DNA from: Sodiomyces alkalinus F11
Lineage: Eukaryota; Ascomycota; Sordariomycetes; Glomerellales; Plectosphaerellaceae
Reading direction: 5' to 3'
Assembly: GCF_003711515.1 (NCBI RefSeq)
Contig: NW_021167080.1
Span: 2,888,155-2,952,154 of the forward strand
Length of the DNA: 64,000 nt
Below are positions 33,426 to 45,541 of this stretch, in pieces; the stretch's first letter is position 1, and each line of letters opens with the position of its first letter. The translations under genes were made by a program, and so were the position numbers. The notes under the pieces are model-generated. The model saw only the letters and a list, made by a program, of their open reading frames with translations. It searched no databases and was not told the origin of the DNA.

Positions 33426-35721
33426 GTTGCTTTGGTTAGGGGTCTTACTTTTGTTTCTCGGCTGTTATGAGTAGAGTCTGTGAACTGAGTTGGGTTGGGT
33501 AGAAGCGGGATGAGATAGATGACTGCGGAAAGTAGACAGTCGTTGCGGGATGATGGGATGTAGGTGGGTAGAAGCCAGATACCAAAACACATGCAACGAT
33601 GTGTACGGACTAAGCGGTCAGGGAAGTAGAGAACCTGGCAGGAACGGTGTGGTGATGTAATAGCGTCAAGGAGGGGTTAAGGAAAGATCAATGTAAGAGG
33701 AAGGTGAGAGGAAGGTGAAGGGTCGGTTGACGGTCGAGTAAGTACGGCCGTTGCCCGGGTGGGGGAAGGTGCCAGATGATACAGGGTTGAGAGCAGGCTA
33801 TTGCCAAAAGTCCCAAGTTTGTAGGATCCCGTGACAGAAATGGGATGACGGTAAGATGATATGAAGGCAAGGCCAAAGTGTTTGGTGGAAGGGGTTTGGG
33901 CAAGAGAGTATCCGGGTCCTATGGGACTATGGGACTATGGGACGGTTGGTTTCTTCCGGGAACACGGAACACCACTTGCAAGCCTTGATAGAACCCTGAG
34001 ACGTATGGAATTCTTTTTGAGGTAGGAGTTGCTGAGTTGGCAAGGGGAGACACGGGGCTATCGTGTAATACAGGCGAGAAGAGAAATATCGGTTGTATGA
34101 GGCGTGGTCCGCGTGTTCTGCAATGGCACAGCAAGGACGATGGAATTTACGAAACGAGATAATTGATGTTTATATCTACCACTGCGTGTTTGCATGATCA
34201 AGCTTGAGGCACGAGGCCGCAGAAGCCATAGGGGGTATAAGGAGTAAGCTGGAAGCTCCGTGGATTTCGATGAACGTTGTAGTTGAGTCTTTGCCTTGGA
34301 TGAAGGAACCGGAATAGGCACAAGAGTAGTTCTTTTATTTTATTTTATCTTATTTTACAGAAAATTGTTTGTAGCATATGCTGGTAAGTTCTGGTATACT
34401 CAACCGACAATAAGAGACCAAAGCAACAAAAGAGAATTTTCTATGACTCTCCTTAAGACGGTGGTGATCATGGATTGGCAGAAACCTGTCTCTGTCGTCG
34501 TCTTGAAAGCACGTGCCTCTCTCGGAGGGTTCTATCCCGAAGTCGGTGCTCATTCCTGCGAGAATGTACCCAGGTACGAAGGACAGAACTCCTTCTCCAG
34601 ATTACCTCAGCAGATGACCCTGGTACGGATAGGTAGCTGGCGCTGGCACGGTCGCATGCACAAGCCATGCACATACACGTAGTATGGAAATATCCATAGT
34701 AAACTCTGCCTCACACCACAGGACACACCACCACGGTGAACCGGCAAGCCTGGTACAGCCAAGTCACAAGGGCTTCAGACATCGCGGACATGTAAGACAT
34801 GCATATGGAGGGGCTGCCCAGTTGCCTACAGCCGAGACGCTTGCAATGCAATACCTTATTTACAATGATTTACAATGATTTTATACGGCCTGCTTTCCGG
34901 TTGGAGGGTACCTTGGTGGGTGTGATTATTGTGACGATGGTGTCAAAGATTGAACTCACGATCCATCTCCTGCACGAGGAATCAATACAATTGTGTGAGG
35001 CTACCATACTTGGTATTGAATATAACGAGCAGCGGAAGTAGAGGTATGTCCATAAACGGACCCAGTATGCATCTAAACCATGTTAGACGAGCTCAACCTC
35101 AACTTATACGTACTGTTTAGAGACGAAAAGTCTAAAAAAAAAAAAAAAAAAAAAAAAAAAGCCTTGAACAAAAGGACGGCGCATTCGCAAGGAACCCCAA
35201 GAACCACCCACATGCGCCTCGTCCTCTTTCAGCGAGGAACTAGGATCGATAATCATTCCACTTTCTTCTCGCCGTTTTCGCTTTCGTCGTTTACCCGGTG
35301 TCTAAGAACCGTCGCGCAGAACGGTTCCAGCAACGCGACGCCTTCCACGACGCCTTCCACGACTTCCACCAACTGGCGTCGTGCTTTCAGCCTTTCCACC
35401 ACGAACACACGAATCGTCAGCCTTCACCATCGGAAGCTTATACTTTCAGACTGGAGGTCTAAATTACAGCTCCCTCGGAGCTTCTACCTCCAGCCATTTG
35501 TCTCACCTCTTACTCAACCCTCCCCCTTTGCCACCGTATCTTCATATTCCGCACCACCGATCCGGCACTCCGCTCACACGACCACGACGAATAAGAGAAA
35601 CGTGCCGTCGCACAAACCTGAGTCGAAGGGAGCAGAATCAATTCCTGTCACGTCGACTTCTTCGCCGTCTGACGGGTCTATCGAGACCGAACCCGAACCC
35701 GAGACCACATCCGCCTCCAAG
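33426..35721. promoter_or_regulatory. Divergent spacer between Myb-like gene and NMA111
   Basis: A 2.3-kb head-to-head spacer without a recognisable gene. A continuous open frame reaches NMA111 from 35080, but it runs through a pure A tract read as poly-lysine and has serine/threonine-rich, unconserved sequence, so I read 35170-35721 as the NMA111 5' leader. GGGACTATG is repeated near 33918-33942. Imperfect PyGACGCCTTCCACGA repeats occur near 35338-35362. Confidence 0.5.
35134..35160 (+). repeat. A27 homopolymer
   Basis: Twenty-seven adenines in a row lie about 560 bp upstream of the NMA111 start. It may be a simple slippage tract or the tail of a retroposed sequence; I see no target-site duplication around it. 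Confidence 0.95.
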
Positions 35722-38700
35722 ATGAACAACACCACCACCAACCAGTCCCCGCGCTCCAAGCGCAAGGCGCCCTCCAGCCCGGAAGCCGGCGCCCGCCCGC
35801 ACAAGCAGCTCCGACCGGGTCCTGTCAACGGCAGGATGTCCGCCGGTGATAACACCCCGGATATGGACCTCGAGGAGTCGCCCGTGTACGTGGAGGAGGA
35901 GGACGACGAGTACGCCCGCCTACAGCCCGTCTATTCCACCACGACCCAGGAACCAGAGGCCTGGCAGCGGACCATTGAGAAGGTCATCAGCAACGTCGTT
36001 TCCATCCGCTTTTGTCAGACCTGCTCTTTCGACACCGACCCGGCCTTGACGAGTGAAGCCACTGGCTTTGTCGTGGATGCCGAGAGGGGGTGAGTGGTTT
36101 TTTTTTCTTCTTTTTTTTTCTTTTTTCTTTTTTGGTTCAAGTCCCCTCAATGATGCTGTCATTCTGGGAGCTCCCATGTCATTCAGTCTCTTGCACGAAA
36201 CCGCAGAGAAAGAAAAAAAATTAGTCGTTGAAAGCTGACGAAACGGCCGTACGCTTGCGCCGTGCAGTTACATCTTGACGAATCGTCACGTTGTCGGCTC
36301 CGGTCCCTTCTGGGGATTTGTCGTCTTCGATAACCATGAGGAGGTTGATGCGTACCCCGTCTACCGTGACCCCGTCCACGATTTTGGTATTCTGCGCTTC
36401 GACCCCAAGGCTCTCCACTATATAAACATCGAATCACTGGAGCTACGGCCAGACCTCGCGAAGAGTAAGCGTCTTCCTTCCAATCTCCTCCCCCCTTCTG
36501 TTCTTTCTTGCATACGAAAATGCTGACAACTTCCCCCTCCAGTCGGCGTCGAAATCCGGGTTGTCGGTAACGATGCCGGCGAGAAGCTCAGTATCTTGTC
36601 TGGCTTCATAAGCCGTCTGGACCGGAACGCCCCAGAGTACGGAGAGGGATACAGCGACTTCAACACATGCTACTACCAGGCAAACGCGGCTGCGAGTGGT
36701 GGCAGCTCCGGCAGTCCTGTCGTCAACATTGACGGCTATGCAGTCGCCCTGCAAGCCGGCGGGCGGAGCGACGGCGCTTCGACCGACTACTTCCTCCCCC
36801 TCGACCGACCGCTACGAGCGCTACAGTGTATCCAGCAAGGAAAGCCCGTGACAAGAGGAGACGTCCAGTGCCAGTTCCTCCTAAAACCCTTCGACGAGTG
36901 TCGTCGTCTCGGACTCACGGCCGAGTGGGAGGCCTTGGCCCGGAAGACGTTCCCCAAGGAGAACAACATGCTCGTCGCCGAGATCGTCCTGCCGGAAGGA
37001 CCGTCCTACGGCAAGCTGCAAGAAGGTGACATTCTCATCAAGGTGAACGGCGAGCTGGTGACGCAGTTTATCCGGCTCGATGAGATTCTCGATTCGAACG
37101 TCGGGCAGTCGATCAAGATACAACTGCAGCGAGGCGGCAAGGACATGGAAGTGGATGTCGATGTGGGCAACCTGCACAAGATCACGCCGGACCGCTTCAT
37201 ATCCGTAGGCGGGGCCAGCTTCCATGATATATCATACCAGCAGGCACGTCTGTACGCTGTGGCCTGCAAGGGAGTGTTCGTCTGCGAGGCCACGGGATCT
37301 TTCAGATTTGACGGCGCCGATAATGGGTGGATTATCAACACGGTGGCTGGGAAGGAAACGCCCGACCTGGACGCCTTTATGGACGTGATGAAGGCGATCC
37401 CGGACCGGGCGCGCGTGGTCGTCACTCACAAACACCTCCGTGATCTCCACACGGTCCACACAAGCGTCATCCACGTCGATAGGCATTGGTCTGCGAAGAT
37501 GAAGATGGCGATTAGGAACGACGAAACCGGGCTCTGGGACTTTGTGGATCTGGGCGATCCCCTGCCGCCGGTACCGACGGTCCCTCAATCCGGTTCCTTT
37601 ATCCAACTGCAGAACACGACACACCCGGCCGTGGCTGACCTTGTAAGGAGCTTCGTACTCGTCAGCTGCACCATGCCCGTGAAGCTGGACGGTTTCCCGA
37701 AGAACAAGAAATGGGGCATGGGCCTGGTGATAGATGCCGACGCGGGCTTGGTGGTCATCTCCCGCGCCATCGTCCCGCACGACCTCTGCGATGTCGACAT
37801 CACCATCGCCGATACCATCTTCGTCGACGGCAAGGTCGTCTTCCTCCACCCGTTACAGAACTACGCCGTCATCCAGTACGACCCGAAGCTCGTGGAAGCC
37901 CCCGTGCTGAGCGCAAGGCTGAGCACCGAGCAGATCACGCAGGGTTCCTCGACCAACTTTATCGGCTACAACAGGATGGGCCGCGTGGTGCACGCCACCA
38001 CTACGGTGACGGAAATCACGCCCGTCGCGATCCCCGCCAACTCGGGGGCGCCCCGCTACCGCGCCGTCAACGTCGACGCCATCACCGTCGACACCAACCT
38101 CAGCAACCAGTGCGGCAGCGGTGTTCTCGTGGCGCCGGACGGCTCGGTGCAGGCGCTGTGGCTGACCTACCTCGGCGAGCGGTCTCCCTGCACTAACCGT
38201 GACGAGGAGTACCACCTGGGCCTGGCCACGCCGACGCTGCTCCCGGTCATCTCGCAGATCCAGCAGGGCATCGCGCCCAAGCTGCGGCTCCTCTCGGTCG
38301 AGTTTCGGGCGATCAAGATGCTGCAGGCGCGGGACATGGGCGTGCCGGACGAGTGGATCCGAAAGGTGACGGAGGCCAACAAGACGCAGCACCAGCTGTT
38401 CATGGTCAGCAACCGGACGTTCGAGCGGGGCGACCGCGACCAGCAGAACGCGCTGCTGGAGGGCGACATCGTGCTGAGCCTCAACGGGCAGGTGATCACG
38501 CGGGTGTCGGAGCTGGACGTGATGTACTCGCACGAGGTGCTGGAGGCCGAGATCGTCCGGGTGAAGGAGGTGACGAGGATCCGGGTGCACACGGTGGCGG
38601 CGGACGACGTGGAGACGGACCACGCCGTCTCGTTTTGCGGCGCGATCCTGCAGCGGCCGCACCACGCCGTGCGTCAGCAGATTAGCAAGCTGCACAGCGA

Positions 38701-39187
38701 GGTCTATGTGTCGGCGCGCACCCGGGGTTCGCCGGCTTACCAGTACGGACTTGCGCCGACCAACTTTGTCACGCACGTCAATGACCGGCCGACTCCGGAT
38801 TTGGAGACGTTCATTGCGACTGTGCAGGAGATTCCGGACAACACATGTAATTTTTTTCCCTCTTTTTTTCCTCTTTTTTTTTTCTTTTTCTTTTTGGCGC
38901 CCTCTCTCGCTTCTTTGCATATTGTTGTTGTAACACTGACATCTCTCTCCTTCATAGACTTCCGCCTCAGGGCTTGCACATTCGACTCTGTACCCTGGGT
39001 CGTGACCATGAAGAAGAACGAGCACTACTTCCCCACGGTGGAATGGATCAAGGACCCCTCGGAGGCGTCCGGCTGGCGACGCAAGACTTATGACCGTGGA
39101 GAGGTCTTCGAAGGCGAAGGGCCGGACGGTCTGCATACTAATACGGAAGACGCGGACATGGGAGAGGAGATTACACCTACTTCATAA
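35722..39187 (+). CDS. NMA111: Nma111-type nuclear HtrA serine protease
   Basis: Four exons, 35722-36089, 36268-36464, 36543-38846 and 38958-39187, giving 1032 residues, normal for the family. The first trypsin-like domain has a complete triad: H130 in TNRHVV, D161 in VHDFGIL and S244 in GSSGSP. PDZ domains follow, with [11 protein letters not shown] in the first. A second, degenerate protease half (about 520-750) and two more PDZ-like segments ([27 protein letters not shown]) complete the family-specific tandem architecture. A basic RSKRKAP motif near the N-terminus fits a nuclear signal. In yeast Nma111 promotes apoptosis-like death by cleaving Bir1 and is linked to lipid homeostasis; these roles are by homology. 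The start was chosen at [15 protein letters not shown], which matches the usual N-terminus, rather than at the upstream in-frame ATG at 35080. Confidence 0.95.
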
Positions 39188-40752
39188 GACGAACAACACC
39201 CACCTCGCCAACAAAAAGATGGACAACAAGATGAGAATATCTTCAACGATGTACAAATAGACCCTGATGATCAACAGCCGGACACGACGGATACAGAAGA
39301 TGTCATTGCAATGCGGCCTGCACCTGGTTAGACATTCTTCTCGGCATCGCAAAGAAAGAAAGGAAAGCAAATAAAAAACCTCTCCAGCCTCGGGACGTCA
39401 ACAAAAAAAAATACAACATGGCTCTCATCAGGTCAGCGCCGGGAGGGACGACCCACGAGATTCCACGCCGGCTGGACTGTCCACTCTGATGGCCTTTTAT
39501 CATTTTCATCCACTTCATTCTCCTATTCCATTTCGACCTTGTCTCTTCGCATGCGGACGGAGGCTTGGCATTCAGCGAGGACGGACTGGCGATGGATAGA
39601 TAGATGCGTAGAGGCATCCATCGTATCGAACCGACCAGTTTGGGTTGCGCCTTGATTCGGCAGTTGTATGTATCATTAGAATCATGTTCAAGTAGATTCT
39701 TGCGGCCTCATGCTCCGTAGGCGGCTCTGAAATGAGCGCAAGACTGAAGAAAATCATTATTTGAAGAATTTGACAGTACCGTGTGCATCCAATACATATG
39801 TTTGTGCTTCAGCGAGTCGACAACCAAGGTAGTAGCTAAGGTAGTGATGGTAGATAAAGATTTATTTCATATTCTAATGCCCATTGTTCGTTCATAGAAT
39901 CATGCCAACAAGAAGAGGCTCCCGGTTGAGTAGGCATTATCCTTCAACGCGAAGAAGCATGAACTGTGCGTCGTCTGTTCGTAGCAAAACACAAAGCAAC
40001 GCGCCCAACCCAAAAATTTTACAACGCGCCCTTGACGAAACAGAACAGGATCCACGCCAAACACGCCTGCCAAACAAACCGTCAAGAGGCCGGTCGAAAA
40101 ACTGGTTCGTAGATGGGGAGTTTCCTTTTGAGTTTCCTCTTCGCAGCAGCCCGACAGGCCACAAAGCGATGAGGGGAAGAAAACGAAGCAGAGCAAAAAA
40201 GTCTTTACTGCATAGTAGGGTTCCAAAAATTCCCTAGCCAGCCGAAGCCAACTAGGAGTGGTCAGTAAATAGTTTTCAACTAGCAAAAACGCGATCTCGG
40301 ACGAATCCTCACTGATACGCGTAAAGCCCTTGCACTCGGATGAGGAAAGAAAGAAGAGAAAGAGTTCCGAAAATTTGGGGGGAGGGGAGGCGGTATTTGT
40401 ACCTGTCCAGCGGGCGGTGGGAGGCGGCAGATCAGTCGGGATTTTTTCGGTGCCTTCTCCACTTTTGTCTAGGCAGCGGTCCTGGATGACCTACCTACCT
40501 TAATAATTACGGATACCTAACAAAGCAGCCACGTTGTACCTTGGTACCTAGGTATAAGGTAGGTACTGCCGTAAGGTACCTGCCGTACCTGACTTCGACT
40601 CGTGGTGGGGATTAGTGGGGGCATGGAGCTTGCGGCGACACTAACTCCCGACTTCATCTCCCAAGGGGGTCCATGAACGGATTGACGTCCAGCCTTTGGG
40701 AGAGCTGCGCACCGCTTTCCGGGACGCTGATGCTGGTTCAACTGCTACGAAG
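39188..40752. other. Intergenic, no supported gene
   Basis: It lies between NMA111 and the AP-2 sigma gene on the same strand. A dense group of GGTACCT/AGGTAC motifs at 40488-40590 lies immediately upstream of AP-2 sigma and may be part of its promoter. The open frame at 39884-40237 is lysine/arginine-rich but matches nothing I know. Confidence 0.6.
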
Positions 40753-41402
40753 ATGCTGTCCTTCATCTTAGTCCAGAACCGGCAGTAAGTGCCCAAACCA
40801 CGCAACCATGGCTATGCTATGCTCTGCTATGCTGTGCTATGCTGTGCCCACCCGTCTTCATGGAACCCTTTTAAAAGGCCACAAACAACGTCGAAGCTAA
40901 CGCTGCATTCAGGGGTAAGACCCGGCTGGCCAAGTGGTATGCACCCTACAGCGACGAGGAGAAGATCAAGCTCAAAGGCGAGGTACGTTGTTTATCTATC
41001 TACTGTCTTTGACGCATTGCATTCCCCCGGCAAGTTGACAACCACCAATTCGAAACGCCAAAAAAAAAATAGGTCCACCGCCTCGTAGCCCCCCGCGACC
41101 AGAAATACCAGTCCAACTTCGTCGAGCACCGCAACAACAAGATCGTCTACCGCCGCTACGCCGGGCTCTTCTTCTGCGCCTGCGTCGACACCAACGACAA
41201 CGAGCTCGCCTACCTCGAGGCCATCCACTTCTTCGTCGAGGTCCTCGACGCCTTCTTCGGGAACGTCTGCGAGCTGGACCTCGTCTTCAATTTTTACAAG
41301 GTCTACGCCATCCTCGATGAGGTCTTCCTCGCCGGCGAGATTGAGGAGACCAGCAAGCAGGTCGTTCTGACGAGGCTGGAGCATCTCGATAAGTTGGAGT
41401 AA
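40753..41402 (+). CDS. APS2: AP-2 clathrin adaptor sigma subunit
   Basis: Three exons, 40753-40784, 40913-40982 and 41073-41402, giving 143 residues, the standard length. The N-terminus [20 protein letters not shown] and the segments [43 protein letters not shown] and [11 protein letters not shown] identify the longin-like sigma chain. The GKTRLAKWY and [14 protein letters not shown] sequence fits sigma-2 better than AP-1 or AP-3. AP-2 binds plasma-membrane PI(4,5)P2 and cargo dileucine signals and recruits clathrin for endocytosis. The first exon is only 32 nt. Intron 1 contains GCTATGCT-type repeats at 40807-40847. Confidence 0.96.
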
Positions 41403-42291
41403 CGGGCGACTTGTTGATGAGGTCGAATGAGAAACAGTCCAGATGGAGACGGGGTTTATACCAGTGGCCGCGAGACGTACACAATACCTCGCGCAAAAAC
41501 GGGTGGCAGGCATTTGTTCGTTTTCTGACCTGGGCGTACGGAGTTACGGAGGAGACTACGGTACGAGTCGAACAGATGGAAATTCGTCGAAAATCATATG
41601 ATTTTGTATGACTCATGGGCTCTTCTCGCGAGCTCATGTACAAAGAGAACCCCATACTTACGCCCGATTAAAGCGCCATGTTTTCGCTGCCGGACGATTT
41701 TGCGATTGACCAGATCCCCATTCCAGGCATAAGCTCCTTAGTCTTCCCCTGAGAATCTCAGCTCTGCGTGACGGTGCCACCAGGGACTGTCACTGTTTGG
41801 CGTCTCACGAAGCAGCCCAACAGAGAGGACTCGAGAATGTCTACTCCGTATATCCGGGCCCCAGCTTCTCTCGCTCTGTTGCCCAGTGGAGTATCGGCAG
41901 TTGAGACGAAGGGGCGCAGAGCAAATGGGAGAACCAGGGAAAGCAAAAATCCCAGAAGAAAACGAAGAGAAAGTAAGAATAAGAAAAAAGAAGACGACGA
42001 AGAAAACAAACCATCTCCTCGACGGAGACAAACAATCCCATGTCCAAGAAAGAATCGAGTCGAACCAACGTGGATCCTTCCACAACTCATGGCCTCTGAC
42101 CTACAAGGGTAGATCTCAAGGTCAGACGCCCAGGTGGAAGTAATATATGCGTCGAATCAGCAAGGGTGAAAAAGAAGAAGAAAAGAAACGCTATAACGAG
42201 CAGATGAAGAGATGTGTCTCTATTGCCAGCTGGACACTGACAAGAGAAGGATCGTGGCAGAAAAGCGCACGAAAGAAATATCTTCACCAGA
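41403..42291. other. Convergent 3' spacer, no gene seen
   Basis: This 889-bp stretch lies between the 3' ends of APS2 and the zinc-knuckle gene. Small overlapping frames on both strands near 41760-42110 are arginine/lysine-rich on one strand and leucine/phenylalanine-rich on the other, as purine-rich DNA gives. None is recognisable. Confidence 0.6.
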
Positions 42292-44599
42292 TCATGGTTC
42301 TAGGCACACTCGAGGCGTGCCTTCACCGCGGTCTTGCATGCCCCGGTCTTTCAAGGCCGGGTCTTCCACCCTCAGTTCATCGAGGCTTTTCGGAGCCTCC
42401 ATATGCTCGTCCTCTTCATACATTTCAGCGGCGGACTTGCGCTTAACCTGATGGATATGGCGACGTTCCCGGCCCCGAAAGAGGTCGAGTACGAAGGCAT
42501 CAGAGGACGAATCCTGCGCCAGCGTACGGCCGGACGTTGAGCTGCCCCGTGAGCTGACGTGTCTGCTGGTGGCGTCTGCTGCGAGGCCAACATCGGCATC
42601 CTGGGTAGGGCATCCGGTCGAACTACCTTGCTCGGAGCTGTCGGACATGGGATCGGACATGGGAGCGTCGATTTGGTCTGCGTTCAGAGAAGCAGAAGCC
42701 ATGACACCCCCATGACCGATGGAGAACCGCATACCATGGGCCGGTGAACCAACGGCAGTGTCAGTTAGCTCGTTGCAGGGTATCTTCTGCTTGGTGCTTG
42801 CAGGTTCCAGGCCGCCATCCAGTACAACATCCTTGGCCAAGTCGTCCAGGAAACAATCTACTTGGGCATCCAAGTCGGGCAGTTCATCAGTGATTTCCAC
42901 TTCACCGCGACCTACAGCCCCGGGCCCGTGGGTCCCCGGGCTGGCGGTGCTACGTCGTGCGGCTTGAGCCCCCCCCCTTCCCCTTACGGAAGTCGCAAAT
43001 TCCGGATCATCCCAGGGCGACCATGGCGAGAGCCGGCCGTCGGTAGTTCCCATTCCATGACTGGAAATGGGAGTCTCCGGTACAGATAATTGGTTGGATA
43101 AAGGGGGGCTGGCTTCTTTTGGGTGAGTGTTCTGAGGAGGACGTTTGTTGTTTTTGCGCCTCCCTCTACGGGTCTTTTTGTTCTCAGTTCGGCCCATCTC
43201 GACTTCATTATCCTCATCCTCCCTTTCCCGTTTCCTTCCGGTACCAAGGTGTAAGATATTAGTGCCAGAGAACAGTGGGCCTCCGATCTTCTTTGGCTTG
43301 TACAGAAGGTCATCGTCAGCAGAGTGGGAGGACGGGGACTTGTCCGTGGTCTGTTGTCGATACAGCAGCCTCTCCGGGTTGGTATAAGGTTCGGCTTTAT
43401 GCACCTCCGGTGTCAAGGCTTGATCAGCTCCAGATGGCTGGAGCTGTTTGTCTGGACGTGCCAATACGTCGTCCGAGCATTGGCCGCCCATCGGAATGTC
43501 CCCCGCTTGCTTCCCATTCAGACGCATGGCGGACTTAAGGTTACAGCTTGTTGTGAGATTGGCTCGCTTTCGTTGTTGCGTAAGCGAGTTGGGGTGCTTG
43601 TTCTCGGGACAGACGGCGAAGTGATGGTCTCCTATCAGGCCACATAACGTGCATCTGTAGTCCTGCCTCGGCGGGGTGTCATAGCTAGGGATCATGTTCG
43701 TGGGGCATGCATTGATAAAATGTCCTGGAAGAAGATGGCGTGACAACCCCGTCAGTTTGGCTCTTGGTTCGTTAAGAAAATGAGGGAATTGGCTTACCCC
43801 CGAGGCCACACCGAAAGCAGACGTACGATGGAGACGGCGGCTCTGGCGTACTTTGACTAAGGGGGTAGATCACTGTAGGTTGCTGAGGATGGTTGCCAGA
43901 GGCTCCCGCCTCGGGGGAGTTACACCCCCAGCTGGCTTGTCCCCTGTCAAAGCCAAATCCTGCAAAGGTGTATCCATTATGCCCTGTGAAGGCCTGTGAT
44001 GCCCATTCATTCACCATACTGCCCTGGCGGCCCAGAAGAGGGGCTGTCCATGTCTGGGAATCTGCAGTCATGACAGGAGTCAAGGTCATACCGGGAGGAA
44101 AGACGAGTTTTGGAGTCGCCAGAGCAGCACTGGTCGAAGCCGGTGCTGCTTTGGTCTTCTTGGACTCTCCGGAATCGGTCTTCTTCCTACTCTTTGTCTT
44201 GCCGGGTTGGGCAGCAGAAGACTTGGGGGGGTTTTTGTAGTCAATTTCGATGTTTCGAAGGGCATACCTCCAAGCTTGTTGGACAGCCGGGTCTTCAACT
44301 CCGCTTGACTTTCTTGACTGCCGAAACTCGTGTAGAACTTCATGTTTGGCGATTCGAAAGGTGGAGATGAAGTCGCACCAGCGGCGGATTTCAAGGGGAC
44401 GGTCTGCGGAGTTCTTCAACTTGAGGCGGGGAATCTGCTTTGCCAACCACTCGGAAGAAATTGTCAGGACATTCTGGTCAGTGATGGTTCCTTCTTGTCT
44501 ATTCTTTCTCAGAAGATCTTCGACGTGGTCCTGGGATATACGGCCAAGTTCCTGGATGGACTCGAACCCCAAGACTGCAAGTAGTTCTGAAATCGTCAT
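42292..44599 (-). CDS. Protein with two CCHC zinc knuckles, function unknown
   Basis: Two exons on the minus strand, 44599-43798 and 43724-42292, giving 744 residues. I do not recognise the family as a whole. The N-terminal 130 residues (MTISELLAVLGFESIQELGR, then WLAKQIPRLKLKN) are helical-looking and soluble. A basic linker follows with KSRKKTDSGESKKTK. Two zinc knuckles then occur: C261-C264-H269-C274 (CX2CX4HX4C) and C292-C295-H301-C306 (CX2CX5HX4C, slightly off consensus). The intron falls inside the first knuckle. The C-terminal 430 residues are disordered, with a KTRRGRRKNNKR basic cluster and acidic patches. Zinc knuckles usually bind single-stranded RNA or DNA, so an RNA-related or nuclear role is likely but inferred. 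A longer upstream open frame lacks an ATG. Confidence 0.8.
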
Positions 44600-45541
44600 G
44601 ATGTATATGGCAGAGTTCTTCCCCCAAAACTGAGAAAGTGTTGGCGGGAGGAGCGACGAGGAGCAGGAACAGTAATGCAATGCGCGAAGGGAAGGGGGGG
44701 GGGAGGGAGAGGGGTGAGAAGAGGCCAAATATTGGGCCAGTAACGGGAACGAATAGGAGGAATTAGGACGTGAGGGAAGGAAGGAGCACTGGAGTATCTG
44801 ACGGAAGGCACTTCCCGACAAGAGTTACAAGAGAAGGTGCTACGTAATCAGGAGAGTTAGTTTCCTCTATGAGGGAGAAGATACAAGAGATATGGACTTT
44901 ATAAGGTAAGGTAGGTGAGTAAGGTACCTATATATCGTCAGGTGAAGTGACCTCACTGACCCCTGATCCCCGGGTGTCAAATACAGCATGGGACGAACAA
45001 ACATGTTGTCATGTATTGTGATCAGTTTGTGGCTTGCTATTTGAGATGACCAGAAACACAGATACCAGTCATAAGGGGGTCTAGATAGAGGCATCTACGT
45101 GTACAGAAGCCGAAATCCATGTGTGCCTCCTAGAACAGTCTCCAGGTATACTTTTTGAGCAGTCTAAGTTTACACACTCATGAGTTCTAGTGAATGATTA
45201 TCATACAGCCGTGTCTGTGTCGAGCATCTGCGGTTGACACAGATACATAGGGCAGCCGTGACAGCATTCGGCCTCATGCTGGGAGATCACCGAGTTCAAG
45301 AGAAAATAAGTAGGTAGAGAGTGCGAGCTATGGGTAGGTATCTTATAAGCAAGCGCCTTTCAACGGCCACATGACCTGTGATCGCAGACTTTAGGGCAAT
45401 GACTGAATGACTAGAAGGAGGAGTGAGTGGAAGCTGGTCGCTTGGGACACCAGAAATAACATGCTATCGCCAAACAAGTAGCGCTTCTGTGAACTAGGGA
45501 TTCCCGTGCTTTCAACTGGACAAAAAGAAACAAGAAGGCAA
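44600..45541. other. Intergenic, no supported gene
   Basis: It should contain the promoter of the zinc-knuckle gene next to 44600 and the 3' UTR of IST1 next to 45541. TAAGGTAAGGTAGGTGAGTAAGGTACC at 44902-44928 belongs to the dispersed GGTA/TACC motif family. No gene is evident. Confidence 0.6.

Noticed and set aside
35080..35721. Upstream extension of NMA111 from the ATG at 35080
   Set aside because: The frame is open but passes through A27 as poly-Lys and has no similarity to Nma111 proteins, which begin near [15 protein letters not shown].
37853..39136. 427-codon minus-strand frame inside NMA111
   Set aside because: It is Arg/His/Val-rich, antisense to the conserved PDZ region, and crosses the last intron.
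44548..44575. GGGGTTCGAGTCC on the minus strand as a tRNA T-arm
   Set aside because: It is coding sequence of the zinc-knuckle gene (LGFESIQ) and no acceptor stem or D-arm surrounds it.
42292..44599. Zinc-knuckle gene as a retrotransposon Gag
   Set aside because: No protease, reverse transcriptase, integrase or LTR is nearby, and the gene has an intron and a normal single-copy context.
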